Shown: positions 8,036 to 16,813 of the stretch, piece by piece
Numbering within the stretch: the stretch's first letter is position 1
Layout of the letters: every line of letters starts with the position of its first letter
NCBI GenBank assembly: GCA_024277195.1
Contig: JAJRVS010000222.1
Coordinates: 1-64,000 of the forward strand
Reading direction: 5' to 3'
DNA length: 64,000 nt
Origin: Verrucomicrobiota bacterium
Lineage (GTDB): Bacteria > Verrucomicrobiota > Verrucomicrobiia > Verrucomicrobiales > DEV007
Translations under genes and position numbers: made by a program
The notes under the pieces: model-generated
Databases searched by the model: none
Told to the model about the DNA's origin: nothing
What the model saw: only the letters and a program-made list of their open reading frames with translations

Positions 8036-8946
8036 TCCCACGCCGCCCAACTAAAGAGCAACACCAACGGCAGATAAGCCAGGGTATAAAAAAACAAGGC
8101 GCGCGCTTTTTCCCGCGTCCTGACTTTGCGGAATACCAAAGCATACTTAAGCATCACTGCTCCCAAAAACACCCCCGGAATCAAAAACCACCCATGCGCC
8201 TCCCCGCTCAACACCGGCATGATCGGAATCACCACCGTGAAAAGCGAAAATATAATCGCCAGTCGTGAGGTCTTCGAGCCGTCATCGTCATCATTCGACC
8301 ACATCACAAAACCACCCTGCACGTATTGATCCCGGTACATCCAATTGATCGCCAGAAAATGCGGCATCTGCCAAAAAAACAACAAGGCAAACAAATACGC
8401 CCCGCCCAAAGTCAAAGTTCCACCGGCAGCCGTCCAACCGATCAAAGGAGGTAAAGCTCCCGCCACCGCTCCGATCACCGTATTCCAAGTCGAGCGCGTC
8501 TTCATCGGAGTGTAAATGAACAAGTAAGTCAACAGCGTCACCGCGGCAAAAACTGCAGCTAGGAAATCCACCTTCATCGCCAGGTGCACCACCCCGAAAG
8601 CCGAAAACAACCAGCCCATGACAAAAGCCGCCGCCGTCGAAACCCGGCGGGTCGGCAAAGGCCGGTCAGCAGTCCTATCCATCTTCGCATCCGCCTCCAA
8701 CTCCATCACTTGGTTAAAAGCCGCCGCGCCAAATGCGGTGAGCAAAGTACCGAAAATCGTATGCCCCAAAATCCACCAAGAAAAAGAATCATGCGAACGC
8801 GCCGCCAGCAAATAGCCAAACAAAGTAGTCATCACCACCAAGGCGCTCAAGCGCGCCTTGGTTAGCGTCATCAAATCCGCACGCCAACCCACCGCCGCAG
8901 ATTCCTCCGCGCTCTCAACTTCATCTGTAATCTCCCGACCAGCCAT
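8032..8946 (-). CDS. ctaB: Protoheme IX farnesyltransferase (haem O synthase)
   Basis: A 304-residue UbiA-family prenyltransferase that attaches a farnesyl group to haem b, giving haem O. The first Asp-rich motif is NQVMELEADAKMDRTADRPLP (about residues 95-115), with a second polar loop at YRDQYVQGGFVMWSNDDDDGS. Eight or nine transmembrane helices fill the rest. The ATG at 8946 is preferred over the adjacent GTG at 8949. It lies downstream of ctaA and upstream of SCO1, the classic order for aa3 oxidase haem A supply. Confidence 0.95.
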   Translation of the reverse strand: MAGREITDEVESAEESAAVGWRADLMTLTKARLSALVVMTTLFGYLLAARSHDSFSWWILGHTIFGTLLTAFGAAAFNQVMELEADAKMDRTADRPLPTRRVSTAAAFVMGWLFSAFGVVHLAMKVDFLAAVFAAVTLLTYLFIYTPMKTRSTWNTVIGAVAGALPPLIGWTAAGGTLTLGGAYLFALLFFWQMPHFLAINWMYRDQYVQGGFVMWSNDDDDGSKTSRLAIIFSLFTVVIPIMPVLSGEAHGWFLIPGVFLGAVMLKYALVFRKVRTREKARALFFYTLAYLPLVLLFSWAAWE

Positions 8947-9050
8947 CACCTATTTCCTACTATTCTTTCTTCCCCTTCATTCATAATCCCCCCTTTGCGC
9001 TCTCTGCGGCTTGAGCACAGCGGGCGTAAGCCATTCTTCTCCCTATACCT

Positions 9051-9089
9051 CTCCTTATTCGTGTTTATTAGTGTCCATTAGTGGTTCCC
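9051..9089. repeat. 10-bp-spaced CACTAAT repeat that encodes the end of CtaA
   Basis: On the minus strand it reads CACTAAT-GGA-CACTAAT-AAA-CACGAAT, three heptamers at 10-bp spacing. The last codons and stop of ctaA (EPLMDTNKHE) are encoded by it. The same block type recurs at 3651, 39780, 39919, 43175 and 60751. Confidence 0.75.
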
Positions 9090-10203
9090 TACCCGCTTCC
9101 CCACTACGCCAAGCAAACATTGCCGTCACAAAACTCAAAGCTAAAATCATTAATCCATTCAAAACATGTAAATTAGTTATCCAAAAGGACTTACCCATCA
9201 TTATCACGCAAATCCCCAGGGTGACCTGAACTCCCAACAAGGCTGACATCCCCCCCATCAAACGACGCAGCAGATGGCCACCCTTCAAATTTTGGAAGGT
9301 CCACCACGATGTCGAAAGAGTAACCGCAGTCACCAGAAAAGCCCAGTATTTGTGAAAAAACATCACCACCAAAATCTCATTTTCCTTATCAAAGGGTGGT
9401 AACCAAGCCCCCCCCGTCAACAGAATCCCCGTATCGGCCAGACCAAAACGATGATGGTGACGCATCAAGGCTCCCAGGATCAATTGTGCAAACACCGCGC
9501 TGCAAAGAAAGCTCGTCACCAACCGCAGAGCGCTTCTCTTACTGCCCCCCATCACCGGTTTCCACTGAGACCATTGCGGAGCCGAAGCCAGAATGATCAT
9601 GATCAACAAACAGAAAAAGCCCTGCGCCAAACAGCCGTGAATCACCGCGAAAGCATCTGAAATTTCCGTCACCCTGATGCCCCCCATCAAAGCTTGCAAT
9701 GTCACCAACAACAAAGCCAATGCCGACAGCTTGCAAGTCAAGGACCACTGCCGCCACCTCCAACTATAAACCAGCCACGCCATCACCCCCGCAGCAACCG
9801 CCGTCGCCGCCCACCAGAACGGCTCCTTGCGTTCAGCGACCATTTTTTCAGCACCTGCCATCGCCACCAAAGCCACCATCGCCGCCAAAGCCACCACCAC
9901 CACCACCAACTCCAAAGCATTTTTCCAGCTGCGCACAAAGGCCGTCGCAAAAAGCCCCAGGGTCAAAAAACCCACCAAGCTGGCCAGCAAACGGTGACCG
10001 TGTTCGAGAAAATAAGGCAAACGCTTCAGCCAACCGTCGGGATTAAGCGAGCCTTGACTCAAAGGCCAGTCGGCAAAAGCCATGCCTGCCTTTTCTGTGG
10101 TGGTCGCTGCTCCCCACCAGATCAGCAAAACCGTCACCGCCGCTACCACAATCGAGTAGCGATGCCAAATCTTGCCAGGATGCTGTAAGCTGCTGTTAAC
10201 CAT
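9055..10203 (-). CDS. ctaA: Haem A synthase (COX15/CtaA family)
   Basis: A 382-residue, eight-helix membrane protein that oxidises the haem O methyl group to the formyl group of haem A. Haem-ligand histidines are visible in EHGHRLLASLVGF (about residue 48), FAVIHGCLAQGFF, MRHHHRFGL and FFHKYWAFL, the typical two-repeat layout. The start is the ATG at 10203 rather than the in-frame TTG at 10218. The final ten residues (EPLMDTNKHE) are specified by a dispersed DNA repeat and are probably not part of the ancestral fold. It sits just downstream of ctaC in the oxidase cluster. Confidence 0.92.
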   Translation of the reverse strand: MVNSSLQHPGKIWHRYSIVVAAVTVLLIWWGAATTTEKAGMAFADWPLSQGSLNPDGWLKRLPYFLEHGHRLLASLVGFLTLGLFATAFVRSWKNALELVVVVVALAAMVALVAMAGAEKMVAERKEPFWWAATAVAAGVMAWLVYSWRWRQWSLTCKLSALALLLVTLQALMGGIRVTEISDAFAVIHGCLAQGFFCLLIMIILASAPQWSQWKPVMGGSKRSALRLVTSFLCSAVFAQLILGALMRHHHRFGLADTGILLTGGAWLPPFDKENEILVVMFFHKYWAFLVTAVTLSTSWWTFQNLKGGHLLRRLMGGMSALLGVQVTLGICVIMMGKSFWITNLHVLNGLMILALSFVTAMFAWRSGEAGREPLMDTNKHE

Positions 10204-10321
10204 CACAATACGGCGCAACCTTCAGGCTGCACTTTAAGCTGATCCACAGCTTGCAAAGCTGTTTCACACTCTACCTCACCCGACTTCCCTCGTCGCCACA
10301 AGCCCTCGCAAAACGGTGCTT

Positions 10322-11089
10322 TTATTTAGCATCCGGTGGAAACATTGGAGTCTGTTCCGCCAGCCAGGCATCAAATTCCTCTTTTGGTAGCACCCTCACC
10401 GTCGCCACCATGTTAGCATGACCCGCTCCGCACAACTGAGCGCAGACAATATCCCACTCACCGGTTTTGGTAGCGGTGAACCACATCGGAATCTCACGTC
10501 CGGGAATTGCGTCCTGCTGGGTCATCAAAGGGATCGGAGCCAAGCCGTGGATCACATCCTTGGAAGTGACCTGGACGATCACTTTTTGTCCCAGCGGCAA
10601 TACCAACTCATTCAAAGTAGCAAAGTCATCCCTCGCATTCGGATCCTGTTTCACCAAACCAATGCCATTAGCCGAGTTCATCGCACTGATATCCGTCAGG
10701 CCGATTTTGCCATCCACACCTGCGTAATGAAAGTTCCAGCGAAACTGCTCTCCCACCGCACGTATTTTCAACACATCATCACCTGTAGGAATCCCCTCGG
10801 TCCGAGCTGCCCACAGCGGAAAAGCAAAACCGAGCAACAATACCACTTCGACAATCACCACCCCTACTTCCACGTGAGTGGAAAAGTGAGAAGTCATGCC
10901 TTCGTATTTAGCTTTGGGATTGGCCTTCTGGTTAAAGCGAAACAAAACGAAAATCAAAAATGCCGACCAGCCGATAAACAAAATTCCCATCACCCAGTGA
11001 ACCATTTCAAGAAAATGGTCGACCATGTCGCCGTGTTCACTGGCAACCTCCGCCATTCCAATGGCTTGATTAATTCCCGCAATAATCAT
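10322..11089 (-). CDS. ctaC: Cytochrome c oxidase subunit II (CuA)
   Basis: 255 residues. Two N-terminal transmembrane helices (about 28-48 and 72-92) are followed by the periplasmic cupredoxin domain. The dinuclear copper site is complete: an upstream His in SKDVIHGLAPIPLM, then CAQLCGAGHANM with both Cys, His and Met, and the bridging aromatic segment EQFRWNFHYAG. This subunit takes electrons from cytochrome c or directly from ACIII. Unlike many caa3 enzymes it carries no fused cytochrome c domain, so a separate c-type cytochrome in this cluster must donate. An alternative start is the Met at about residue 12. Confidence 0.95.
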   Translation of the reverse strand: MIIAGINQAIGMAEVASEHGDMVDHFLEMVHWVMGILFIGWSAFLIFVLFRFNQKANPKAKYEGMTSHFSTHVEVGVVIVEVVLLLGFAFPLWAARTEGIPTGDDVLKIRAVGEQFRWNFHYAGVDGKIGLTDISAMNSANGIGLVKQDPNARDDFATLNELVLPLGQKVIVQVTSKDVIHGLAPIPLMTQQDAIPGREIPMWFTATKTGEWDIVCAQLCGAGHANMVATVRVLPKEEFDAWLAEQTPMFPPDAK

Positions 11090-11093
11090 CTTT

Positions 11094-11318
11094 TTATCTA
11101 TGTTTAATATCTGTTCCGACTGTTTCCAGCTCCAGCTGACGACTGCGTCGCGCCAGATTAATTATAAATCCTACTATACAGGACAACACTCCCATCAATA
11201 CCACCAGCATCACCCATATCCCCATGTTGGCCGCATTGGTCTGTGCATCATCAATCGAGCCAGTGCAAACCGCACAGGCAAAAATCGGATTCATCAAACT
11301 AGCAATCAAAGCACTCAT
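11094..11318 (-). CDS. Small membrane protein of the oxidase cluster
   Basis: A 74-residue protein with a signal-like N-terminus (ALIASLMNPIFACAVCTGS, with a CxxC pair but no following His, so not a haem motif) and one clear transmembrane helix (about residues 33-55), ending in a charged tail. The ATG at 11318 is preferred to the TTG at 11321. It lies 5 bp upstream of ctaC. A small accessory or assembly subunit is the natural guess, but no family is recognised. Confidence 0.6.
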   Translation of the reverse strand: MSALIASLMNPIFACAVCTGSIDDAQTNAANMGIWVMLVVLMGVLSCIVGFIINLARRSRQLELETVGTDIKHR

Positions 11319-11321
11319 CAA

Positions 11322-11519
11322 TCAATTCTCCTGACCTTTCAGCTTTTTTAAAAACCACACTCCGTAAATACTCAACGCCACGGCCACCACCGAACTGATT
11401 CCTCCCATCAGCATCACCCCGCCCTGTGGCTGATAAGTGGTGAAAGCCCACACCGCAAACCCTGCTGACACCATCACGGCCAGCACGATAAAAACGATAT
11501 GGAATTGTTTCAGCGACAT
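11322..11519 (-). CDS. Tiny two-helix membrane protein of the oxidase cluster
   Basis: A 65-residue protein almost wholly composed of two transmembrane helices (about 6-27 and 36-55) with a short basic tail (KKLKGQEN). A good ribosome-binding site (GAGGT) sits about 7 bp before the ATG at 11519, which supports translation. It lies between ctaF and the 74-residue gene. It could be a structural subunit of the oxidase; no family is recognised. Confidence 0.6.
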   Translation of the reverse strand: MSLKQFHIVFIVLAVMVSAGFAVWAFTTYQPQGGVMLMGGISSVVAVALSIYGVWFLKKLKGQEN

Positions 11520-11540
11520 AGAATTTACCTCAAAATTAAT

Positions 11541-11867
11541 CTAGAATGCTGCGTGGATCGGATTCCACAAAGAGTAGAGCATCAATAGCACCATGCCAAA
11601 AGCAAAATAACAGGTGAACAGCAGGATCTTGTAGATCAAACCTTTTTCATGGTTCAAATGCATGAAGATCAAAGCCACCAGAGTCGATTTGAAAACAGCA
11701 ATCGCCAAGCCGACGGCCACATCTATGGCGCTGACACCCGGTTCGCCAAAGTCAAAAAATTCAAACCGAGCCACCGCCACCGTGACCCCTGTAAATACAA
11801 ACAAGGCAATGCCCACAGCCCAGTAAGCTTTTCTGTGTTTTTCGATTTCTTCCGGAGAGTTCGCCAT
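11541..11867 (-). CDS. ctaF: Cytochrome c oxidase subunit IV (caa3/prokaryotic type)
   Basis: A 108-residue protein with three transmembrane helices, matching prokaryotic COX4/CtaF in size and in the motif DVAVGLAIAVFKSTLVALIFMHLNHEKGLIYKI. The family contributes a structural subunit to aa3/caa3 oxidases. It begins with a short soluble segment (SPEEIEKHRKAYW). It lies directly downstream of ctaE, the usual order. Confidence 0.88.
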   Translation of the reverse strand: MANSPEEIEKHRKAYWAVGIALFVFTGVTVAVARFEFFDFGEPGVSAIDVAVGLAIAVFKSTLVALIFMHLNHEKGLIYKILLFTCYFAFGMVLLMLYSLWNPIHAAF

Positions 11868-11917
11868 GATTTCAATTGCTAAAAATTATATCAATATTGG
11901 ATTTTCCAAGCCATTGC

Positions 11918-13381
11918 CTAGAACAAATACATGATTGGGAAAAGGAAGATCCATACCAAGTCCACAAAGTGCCAGAACAAACCGCCGACTTCCACCCGAT
12001 TGGCCATGTGCTCGGGATCCTTGAGGAACAGTTTTTTGCCAAACAACAAGAAATAACCCAATACCACAATACCACCGATCACATGCAAACCGTGCAAACC
12101 GGTCATAGTGAAATAGATCGCGTAATAGGTTCCGTAAGCCGGCCCATGATTGGAAAGAAACTTCTTCTGTCTGCGTGGCACTTCGATGACAATTTCACCA
12201 TGGGAACCTAGCTCGACTTCTTCCCCCACATCGTGACCGCTCTCTTTGGCATCCGCATGTTCACCGTGTTCCGCTTTGTTTTCGCCATGACCGCCCGACT
12301 CGCTTTTAGCCGCGTGCTCTTCACCACCGCTTTCGTGAAAGCCATGCACATTCACCCGGCGACTCCTCATCTGACGATCAGGAACTGGAACACCTTTGCC
12401 CTCCAGGTAATACTCTTCCATCTTCTTGATCTCATCATCACGGGCATGATCCCATCCGGATTTCACGGCTTCGTCATTGATCAATTTCCACACCAAAGCT
12501 TGATCCTGCTGACCGACAGGAATCATCTGCAAGTCCACTTCGTGCACTTCAAATTTGATACTGTCTCCGAGCAACTTACCAGTCACCTTGCTGCCATCCA
12601 CAAAGCTCATGCCTTTGTCATCGTAACCCGACAGACGAGCGTCATCGGCATAAATCTGAAAAGGCTCCGTACTCACCAAAGTGTAGTTACGTGTGATCTG
12701 CTTCAGAGCTTCCGGATCAGGCTCACGATCCTGGCGTTTTGCTCTCCAGCGCTCGCTGCGTGATGCGGCGATCTGCTTATTGGTTTTGCGACGCATCTTT
12801 TTGACCCAGGAACTCACGCTCCCAATGTCCTCCAATTGACCGTCCTCCCCTTTCAGTTGGAAAACCGGAGCTTCGCCCTTTTTGATCCAATTCAAAAACT
12901 CGGTGCTGCCAGTGGTCACATCCAAACTCACCGTCTTCGCTTCAAAACGAATCCTGTCGGTGTGATCCAAAACCACACCTTCGACCACTGAATTGTCAAT
13001 CAAACGCATGCCGTGATGAGTCAGCTTGTAGTTGTACTCAATGCCTTTGAGCACTAAGAACAAAAAGGCGCAGGCGATGACTGTCGTCATCCACATCTGG
13101 AATTTTTTCCAATTGCCTTCTTTTAATGCCAACCAGGCAAAAACCACAAACACCGAAGATGCGATCAGCACCAGTGTATTCACAAAACCGTAAGGCACCA
13201 ATTGCACATCCGTTGGCCACGGGCTATCCACACCAGGCTCCACGCCCAGTCGCAGAAAGATGTAGGAGGAAAACAATCCGCCGAACAACATCACCTCCGA
13301 TGCCAAGAACAGCCAGATGCCAATTTTGGCATTCCACAAACCGGTGTCTCGGCGCGCTTTTACTTCATATGGTATTTCCAT
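11918..13381 (-). CDS. ctaE: Cytochrome c oxidase subunit III with a large hydrophilic insertion
   Basis: 487 residues, versus about 200 for the usual bacterial short form. The N-terminal part (1-125) matches subunit III: KIGIWLFLASEVMLFGGLFSSYIFLR, then two further helices ending FLFLVLKGIEYNYKL. The C-terminal part (about 405-487) resumes with GTYYAIYFTMTGLHGLHVIGG, VGGLFWHFVDLVWIFLFPIMYLF. Between them lie about 275 hydrophilic residues with a His/Glu/Gly-rich end (HGENKAEHGEHADAKESGH). The reading frame and the flanking helices are intact, so this is an insertion in the loop and not a frameshift. The loop position predicts an extramembranous domain at the helix 3/4 junction. Confidence 0.9.
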   Translation of the reverse strand: MEIPYEVKARRDTGLWNAKIGIWLFLASEVMLFGGLFSSYIFLRLGVEPGVDSPWPTDVQLVPYGFVNTLVLIASSVFVVFAWLALKEGNWKKFQMWMTTVIACAFLFLVLKGIEYNYKLTHHGMRLIDNSVVEGVVLDHTDRIRFEAKTVSLDVTTGSTEFLNWIKKGEAPVFQLKGEDGQLEDIGSVSSWVKKMRRKTNKQIAASRSERWRAKRQDREPDPEALKQITRNYTLVSTEPFQIYADDARLSGYDDKGMSFVDGSKVTGKLLGDSIKFEVHEVDLQMIPVGQQDQALVWKLINDEAVKSGWDHARDDEIKKMEEYYLEGKGVPVPDRQMRSRRVNVHGFHESGGEEHAAKSESGGHGENKAEHGEHADAKESGHDVGEEVELGSHGEIVIEVPRRQKKFLSNHGPAYGTYYAIYFTMTGLHGLHVIGGIVVLGYFLLFGKKLFLKDPEHMANRVEVGGLFWHFVDLVWIFLFPIMYLF

Positions 13382-13405
13382 GATCCCAGTCTGTTCGTCT
13401 AAATT

Positions 13406-15304
13406 TTAGTGAGTTCCCTCTTCGGCAGGTTTTTCCCCTTCTGCAATAGGTTCAGTCTGTGGGCTGAAGTCAGACTCCGCGCCCGGCACACTGTATTCGT
13501 AAGGTCCGCGATATACGATCGGATCCACTACAAAGTTGCCATGCGGAGGCGGTGTCGGTGTCGCCCATTCCAAAGTGGTTGCATCCCAAGGATTGTCACT
13601 ATTGACCTTTTTACCAAAACGAATGCTGATGAAAAAGTTAATGATGAAAGGGATTTGTGCAATCGCCAACAACCAAGCCGAAGTCGACATCACGATGTTG
13701 AGATCAATCATCAGAATTGCGTCCCCTCCGTGGAAAAGATTTGCCAACAAGGTATCTTTACCTGCAAATATCTGGCTGGAAATTTGCTCATAAGCTTTAC
13801 CTCCATCAAAAGCACGACGGTGAAATCCTGCCATTCCTTGGAAAAACATCGGCATAAAGATACCATTCATGAAAATCAAGGATGGCCAGAAATGCAAGTG
13901 CCCCATCCAAGTGCTCATCATGCGGCCGGTTTGTTTGGGATACCAATAATAGATGCCGGCAAACAGCGCAAAAATCGTGCCCGGCGCGACCACATAGTGA
14001 AAGTGACCAATCACGTAATAAGTATCGTGCAAATGCAAGTCGATCAGGTTGAAAGCCAAGGGCAAACCCGTCAGCCCACCAATACCAAACATCGGAATGA
14101 ATGCCGTAGCGAACAACATCGGAACCGTGAAGCGGATCGAACCACCCCATAGTGATATCAACATCGACGTCAATAGAATCACCGAGGGTATCGATATCAA
14201 TACCGTCGTCGTCTGGAAGAAGGCACTGACACTCGCCCCCACCCCGGTCATATACATGTGATGCGCCCACACGATGAAACTCAGGAAACCGAGCACCATC
14301 ACCGAATAAACCATAGTTTTGTAACCAAACAGAGGTTTGCGGGTATTGTTGGGAATAATTTCCGAAACGATGGCAAAAGCCGGCAGAATCAAAACATACA
14401 CTTCCGGGTGAGCCAGGAACCAGAACAAATGTTGATACAACAGCGGGTTACCCCCACCGGCCGCATCCATCAGAACTCCATTATTCAAAACATCGGTCGG
14501 TAAGTAGAAACTGGTGCCGGCAACCCGGTCCATCAACTGCATGATGGCGGCGACCTCCAGTGGAGGGAATGCCAATAACAATAAAAACCCTGTCACCAAC
14601 ATCGCCCAGACAAAAAACGGCAAGCGCATCCAAGTCAGTCCCGGAGCACGCAGGTTGATAATCGTAACCAACACATTAACCGCTCCCAGCAAGGACGAAC
14701 TGATCAAAAACACCATGCCCAACAACCACTGGGTCTGTCCGGTCCACCAGATGTTCGAATAGTTGGTATCCGTCATCGTCGCCAGCGGCGAGTAGTTGGT
14801 CCAACCGACTTTAGCGGCACCCGACGGCAGGAAAAAGCTGACCAACATGATCACTCCACCGACAAAATAACACCAGTAAGAAGCCATGTTTAAACGCGGG
14901 AAAGCCATATCCGGCGCTCCCACCTGCAGCGGAGTCACGTAGTTACCAAAAGCACCAAAAGCCAGCGGCACAATGCCCAGGAACACCATGATCGTGCCAT
15001 GCATCGCACCGAACATATTATAAAGTTCACCCGTCACCTTGCCTTCATCATCCAACCACATCTGGAACCATGGCAACTCGGACAACAATGGAATCGGACG
15101 ATCCGGATAAGCAATGCTCCAACGCATCACCATCATCAGGAAAAACCCCACTGCGAGGAAAATCAATGCAGTAAAACCATACTGCAAGCCGATCATTTTG
15201 TGATCGGTGGAAAAAATGTACTTCTGCCAAAACGGCGGATCGTGGTGATCGTGATGATCACTGCTACTCTCTGATTGCTCGTGAGTCGTGGTTGACGCGC
15301 TCAT
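13406..15304 (-). CDS. ctaD: Cytochrome c oxidase subunit I (aa3, A1-type haem-copper oxidase)
   Basis: 632 residues, twelve or more helices. All catalytic ligands are present: the first low-spin haem His (MFGAMHGTIMVF), CuB motif HPEVYVLILPAF with the proton-channel Glu of the A1 family and the cross-linked Tyr, the CuB pair WAHHMYMTG, and HDTYYVIGHFHYV carrying the high-spin and low-spin haem ligands. It is therefore the true oxygen-reducing subunit of the cluster. The ATG at 15304 is chosen over a TTG at 15322. The N-terminus is His-rich (SSDHHDHHDPPF). It is followed by ctaE. Confidence 0.96.
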   Translation of the reverse strand: MSASTTTHEQSESSSDHHDHHDPPFWQKYIFSTDHKMIGLQYGFTALIFLAVGFFLMMVMRWSIAYPDRPIPLLSELPWFQMWLDDEGKVTGELYNMFGAMHGTIMVFLGIVPLAFGAFGNYVTPLQVGAPDMAFPRLNMASYWCYFVGGVIMLVSFFLPSGAAKVGWTNYSPLATMTDTNYSNIWWTGQTQWLLGMVFLISSSLLGAVNVLVTIINLRAPGLTWMRLPFFVWAMLVTGFLLLLAFPPLEVAAIMQLMDRVAGTSFYLPTDVLNNGVLMDAAGGGNPLLYQHLFWFLAHPEVYVLILPAFAIVSEIIPNNTRKPLFGYKTMVYSVMVLGFLSFIVWAHHMYMTGVGASVSAFFQTTTVLISIPSVILLTSMLISLWGGSIRFTVPMLFATAFIPMFGIGGLTGLPLAFNLIDLHLHDTYYVIGHFHYVVAPGTIFALFAGIYYWYPKQTGRMMSTWMGHLHFWPSLIFMNGIFMPMFFQGMAGFHRRAFDGGKAYEQISSQIFAGKDTLLANLFHGGDAILMIDLNIVMSTSAWLLAIAQIPFIINFFISIRFGKKVNSDNPWDATTLEWATPTPPPHGNFVVDPIVYRGPYEYSVPGAESDFSPQTEPIAEGEKPAEEGTH

Positions 15305-15383
15305 AATTTTTCTATTCTGCAAAGCCTAGGCTTAAATATTCCTCGTCACGTGATCTTTTATCCCGTGACAAATGATTGTCTTG

Positions 15384-16136
15384 TTATTCTCCAGCAACGG
15401 GTTGCCCGGTATTCAAATCCACTTCTACGCCTGGCAATTCCGCATCCCCAGGGATTGCCAACAAATCGGCCTCCGTCCAAGGAGAGGTGCGTTTGCCGTG
15501 TTTTTCACGCGCAGCTTTCATCATCTCCTTGGTCACCACTCCGCTCTGTCCTTCTGGCAATTCTCCAAATTCACGTCGAATGTAAGTCAGCACCTGAGCG
15601 AGTTTTTCATCATTCAAAGCTCCCCATGCCGGCATCGGCTGATTGTAGGTCGAACCAGAAACATTCAGCGGCCCCAAAACACCGCTCAATACGATCATGC
15701 CCAAACGCTCGGTTCCCCCATCCACCCATTCCGATCCTTTAAGCGGAGGGAAGAGTCCGGGTGTTCCCGTTCCAGCCGCCTGGTGACAAGCGATACAGTT
15801 AGTATAAACTTTTTTGCCATCCTTCATCCAGACCTCGATCCAAGGTTCCTGCTCAGCATCTGTATCTACACCCTCAACGACAGGTCGCGCCGCAGCCACA
15901 TAACCAGGATAAATGTATGAATCACTGCTATCAAAAAAATTGCTGTACCCCCCCAAATAACCACCGGCCATCACCAAAACGATGCCCGCTCCGACTACCC
16001 AGGAAATCAATACCTTGTTACTGCCTCCGGCAACCGGTTCTGGTTTTTCCCGACGCACAGAGTCATGCCCATCGCGAACGGCAGCACGCCCCCCTTGATA
16101 ATCCAAATTTGATTCTGTAGAATTTTTGTCGTCCAT
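15384..16136 (-). CDS. Membrane-anchored monohaem cytochrome c (CcoP/caa3-like)
   Basis: About 250 residues: a soluble N-terminus, one transmembrane helix (about 45-65), then a cytochrome c domain with CIACH and the axial Met in YNQPMPAWGAL. A C-terminal extension of about 60 residues follows the haem domain. The ATG at 16136 is used; an upstream GTG at 16142 overlapping the ccoO-like stop (GTGA) is an equally reasonable start. It lies between the cbb3-like pair and ctaD and is a good candidate to carry electrons from ACIII to CuA. Confidence 0.87.
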   Translation of the reverse strand: MDDKNSTESNLDYQGGRAAVRDGHDSVRREKPEPVAGGSNKVLISWVVGAGIVLVMAGGYLGGYSNFFDSSDSYIYPGYVAAARPVVEGVDTDAEQEPWIEVWMKDGKKVYTNCIACHQAAGTGTPGLFPPLKGSEWVDGGTERLGMIVLSGVLGPLNVSGSTYNQPMPAWGALNDEKLAQVLTYIRREFGELPEGQSGVVTKEMMKAAREKHGKRTSPWTEADLLAIPGDAELPGVEVDLNTGQPVAGE

Positions 16137-16138
16137 GA

Positions 16139-16813
16139 TCACTTAGCGGCCACTTCTTCATCTGTCCCTGCCCCAGGAATCGGAGCATCCATTTTGCGCG
16201 ATAACAGGTAGTCCACCAAAGCTTCTGCTTTTTCGGTGGGTACCACCTCATAACCTTCTTCCACCGCAAAACGCCCTTTCAGCTTGATCGCATTTTCCGA
16301 AGGTTGGGCGATCTGTTGTTTGCGATAGAGATTTTTATAGGACGGCATGCTCGAATCCACATTCTGGGTGCGGGCATTGTAGAGCTTCTGATGATACCAG
16401 GCTCGATCCCTGTTACGGGTTCCCACATTAGCCAGGTCCTGACCGATGCGCATGTAACCGAGCATCGCACGACGATCATTGGTATAATCCGCTGCACGGG
16501 TTTCGCGAGCCAGCCCCTCTTCTTCATTACCACCCCAGCCCTTGCGCCACATATCAGCTCCAGCGTAAGTCGGACGCACCATTTGAGTGTGACAATAAGC
16601 GCAACCCTGGGAAGCATAAACTTCCTCACCCTCCTTATTCGCCCCTGTCCACACCGCTGGGTAAGCCCAGGCCGCCACGACATCATCTTCTTCGGAGTAA
16701 TTCTCCGGTTTGGCGTCACTCAACTGCAGGTAAGGCACCACGATCAAGAAGATCAAAGGCACGATAAATGCCGCAGCCAAACCAAGGATAAAAACTGGAA
16801 ACTCTTTCTTCAT
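16139..16813 (-). CDS. ccoO: CcoO-like monohaem cytochrome c subunit
   Basis: 224 residues with an N-terminal transmembrane helix (about 7-27) and a CcoO-type cytochrome domain: EEVYASQGCAYCHTQMVRP carries the haem-binding CxxCH and the family's QMVRP, then GQDLANVGTRNRD and the axial-Met segment SSMPSYKNL. All features for a working c haem are present, unlike the neighbouring CcoN-like protein. Its ATG overlaps the CcoN-like stop (ATGA), so the two are translationally coupled, as real ccoN-ccoO pairs often are. Confidence 0.88.
   Translation of the reverse strand: MKKEFPVFILGLAAAFIVPLIFLIVVPYLQLSDAKPENYSEEDDVVAAWAYPAVWTGANKEGEEVYASQGCAYCHTQMVRPTYAGADMWRKGWGGNEEEGLARETRAADYTNDRRAMLGYMRIGQDLANVGTRNRDRAWYHQKLYNARTQNVDSSMPSYKNLYRKQQIAQPSENAIKLKGRFAVEEGYEVVPTEKAEALVDYLLSRKMDAPIPGAGTDEEVAAK

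Noticed and set aside
13406-15304. Whether the aa3 subunit I is also degenerate like the CcoN-like protein
   Set aside because: All six His ligands, the Tyr and the Glu of the A1 family are present.
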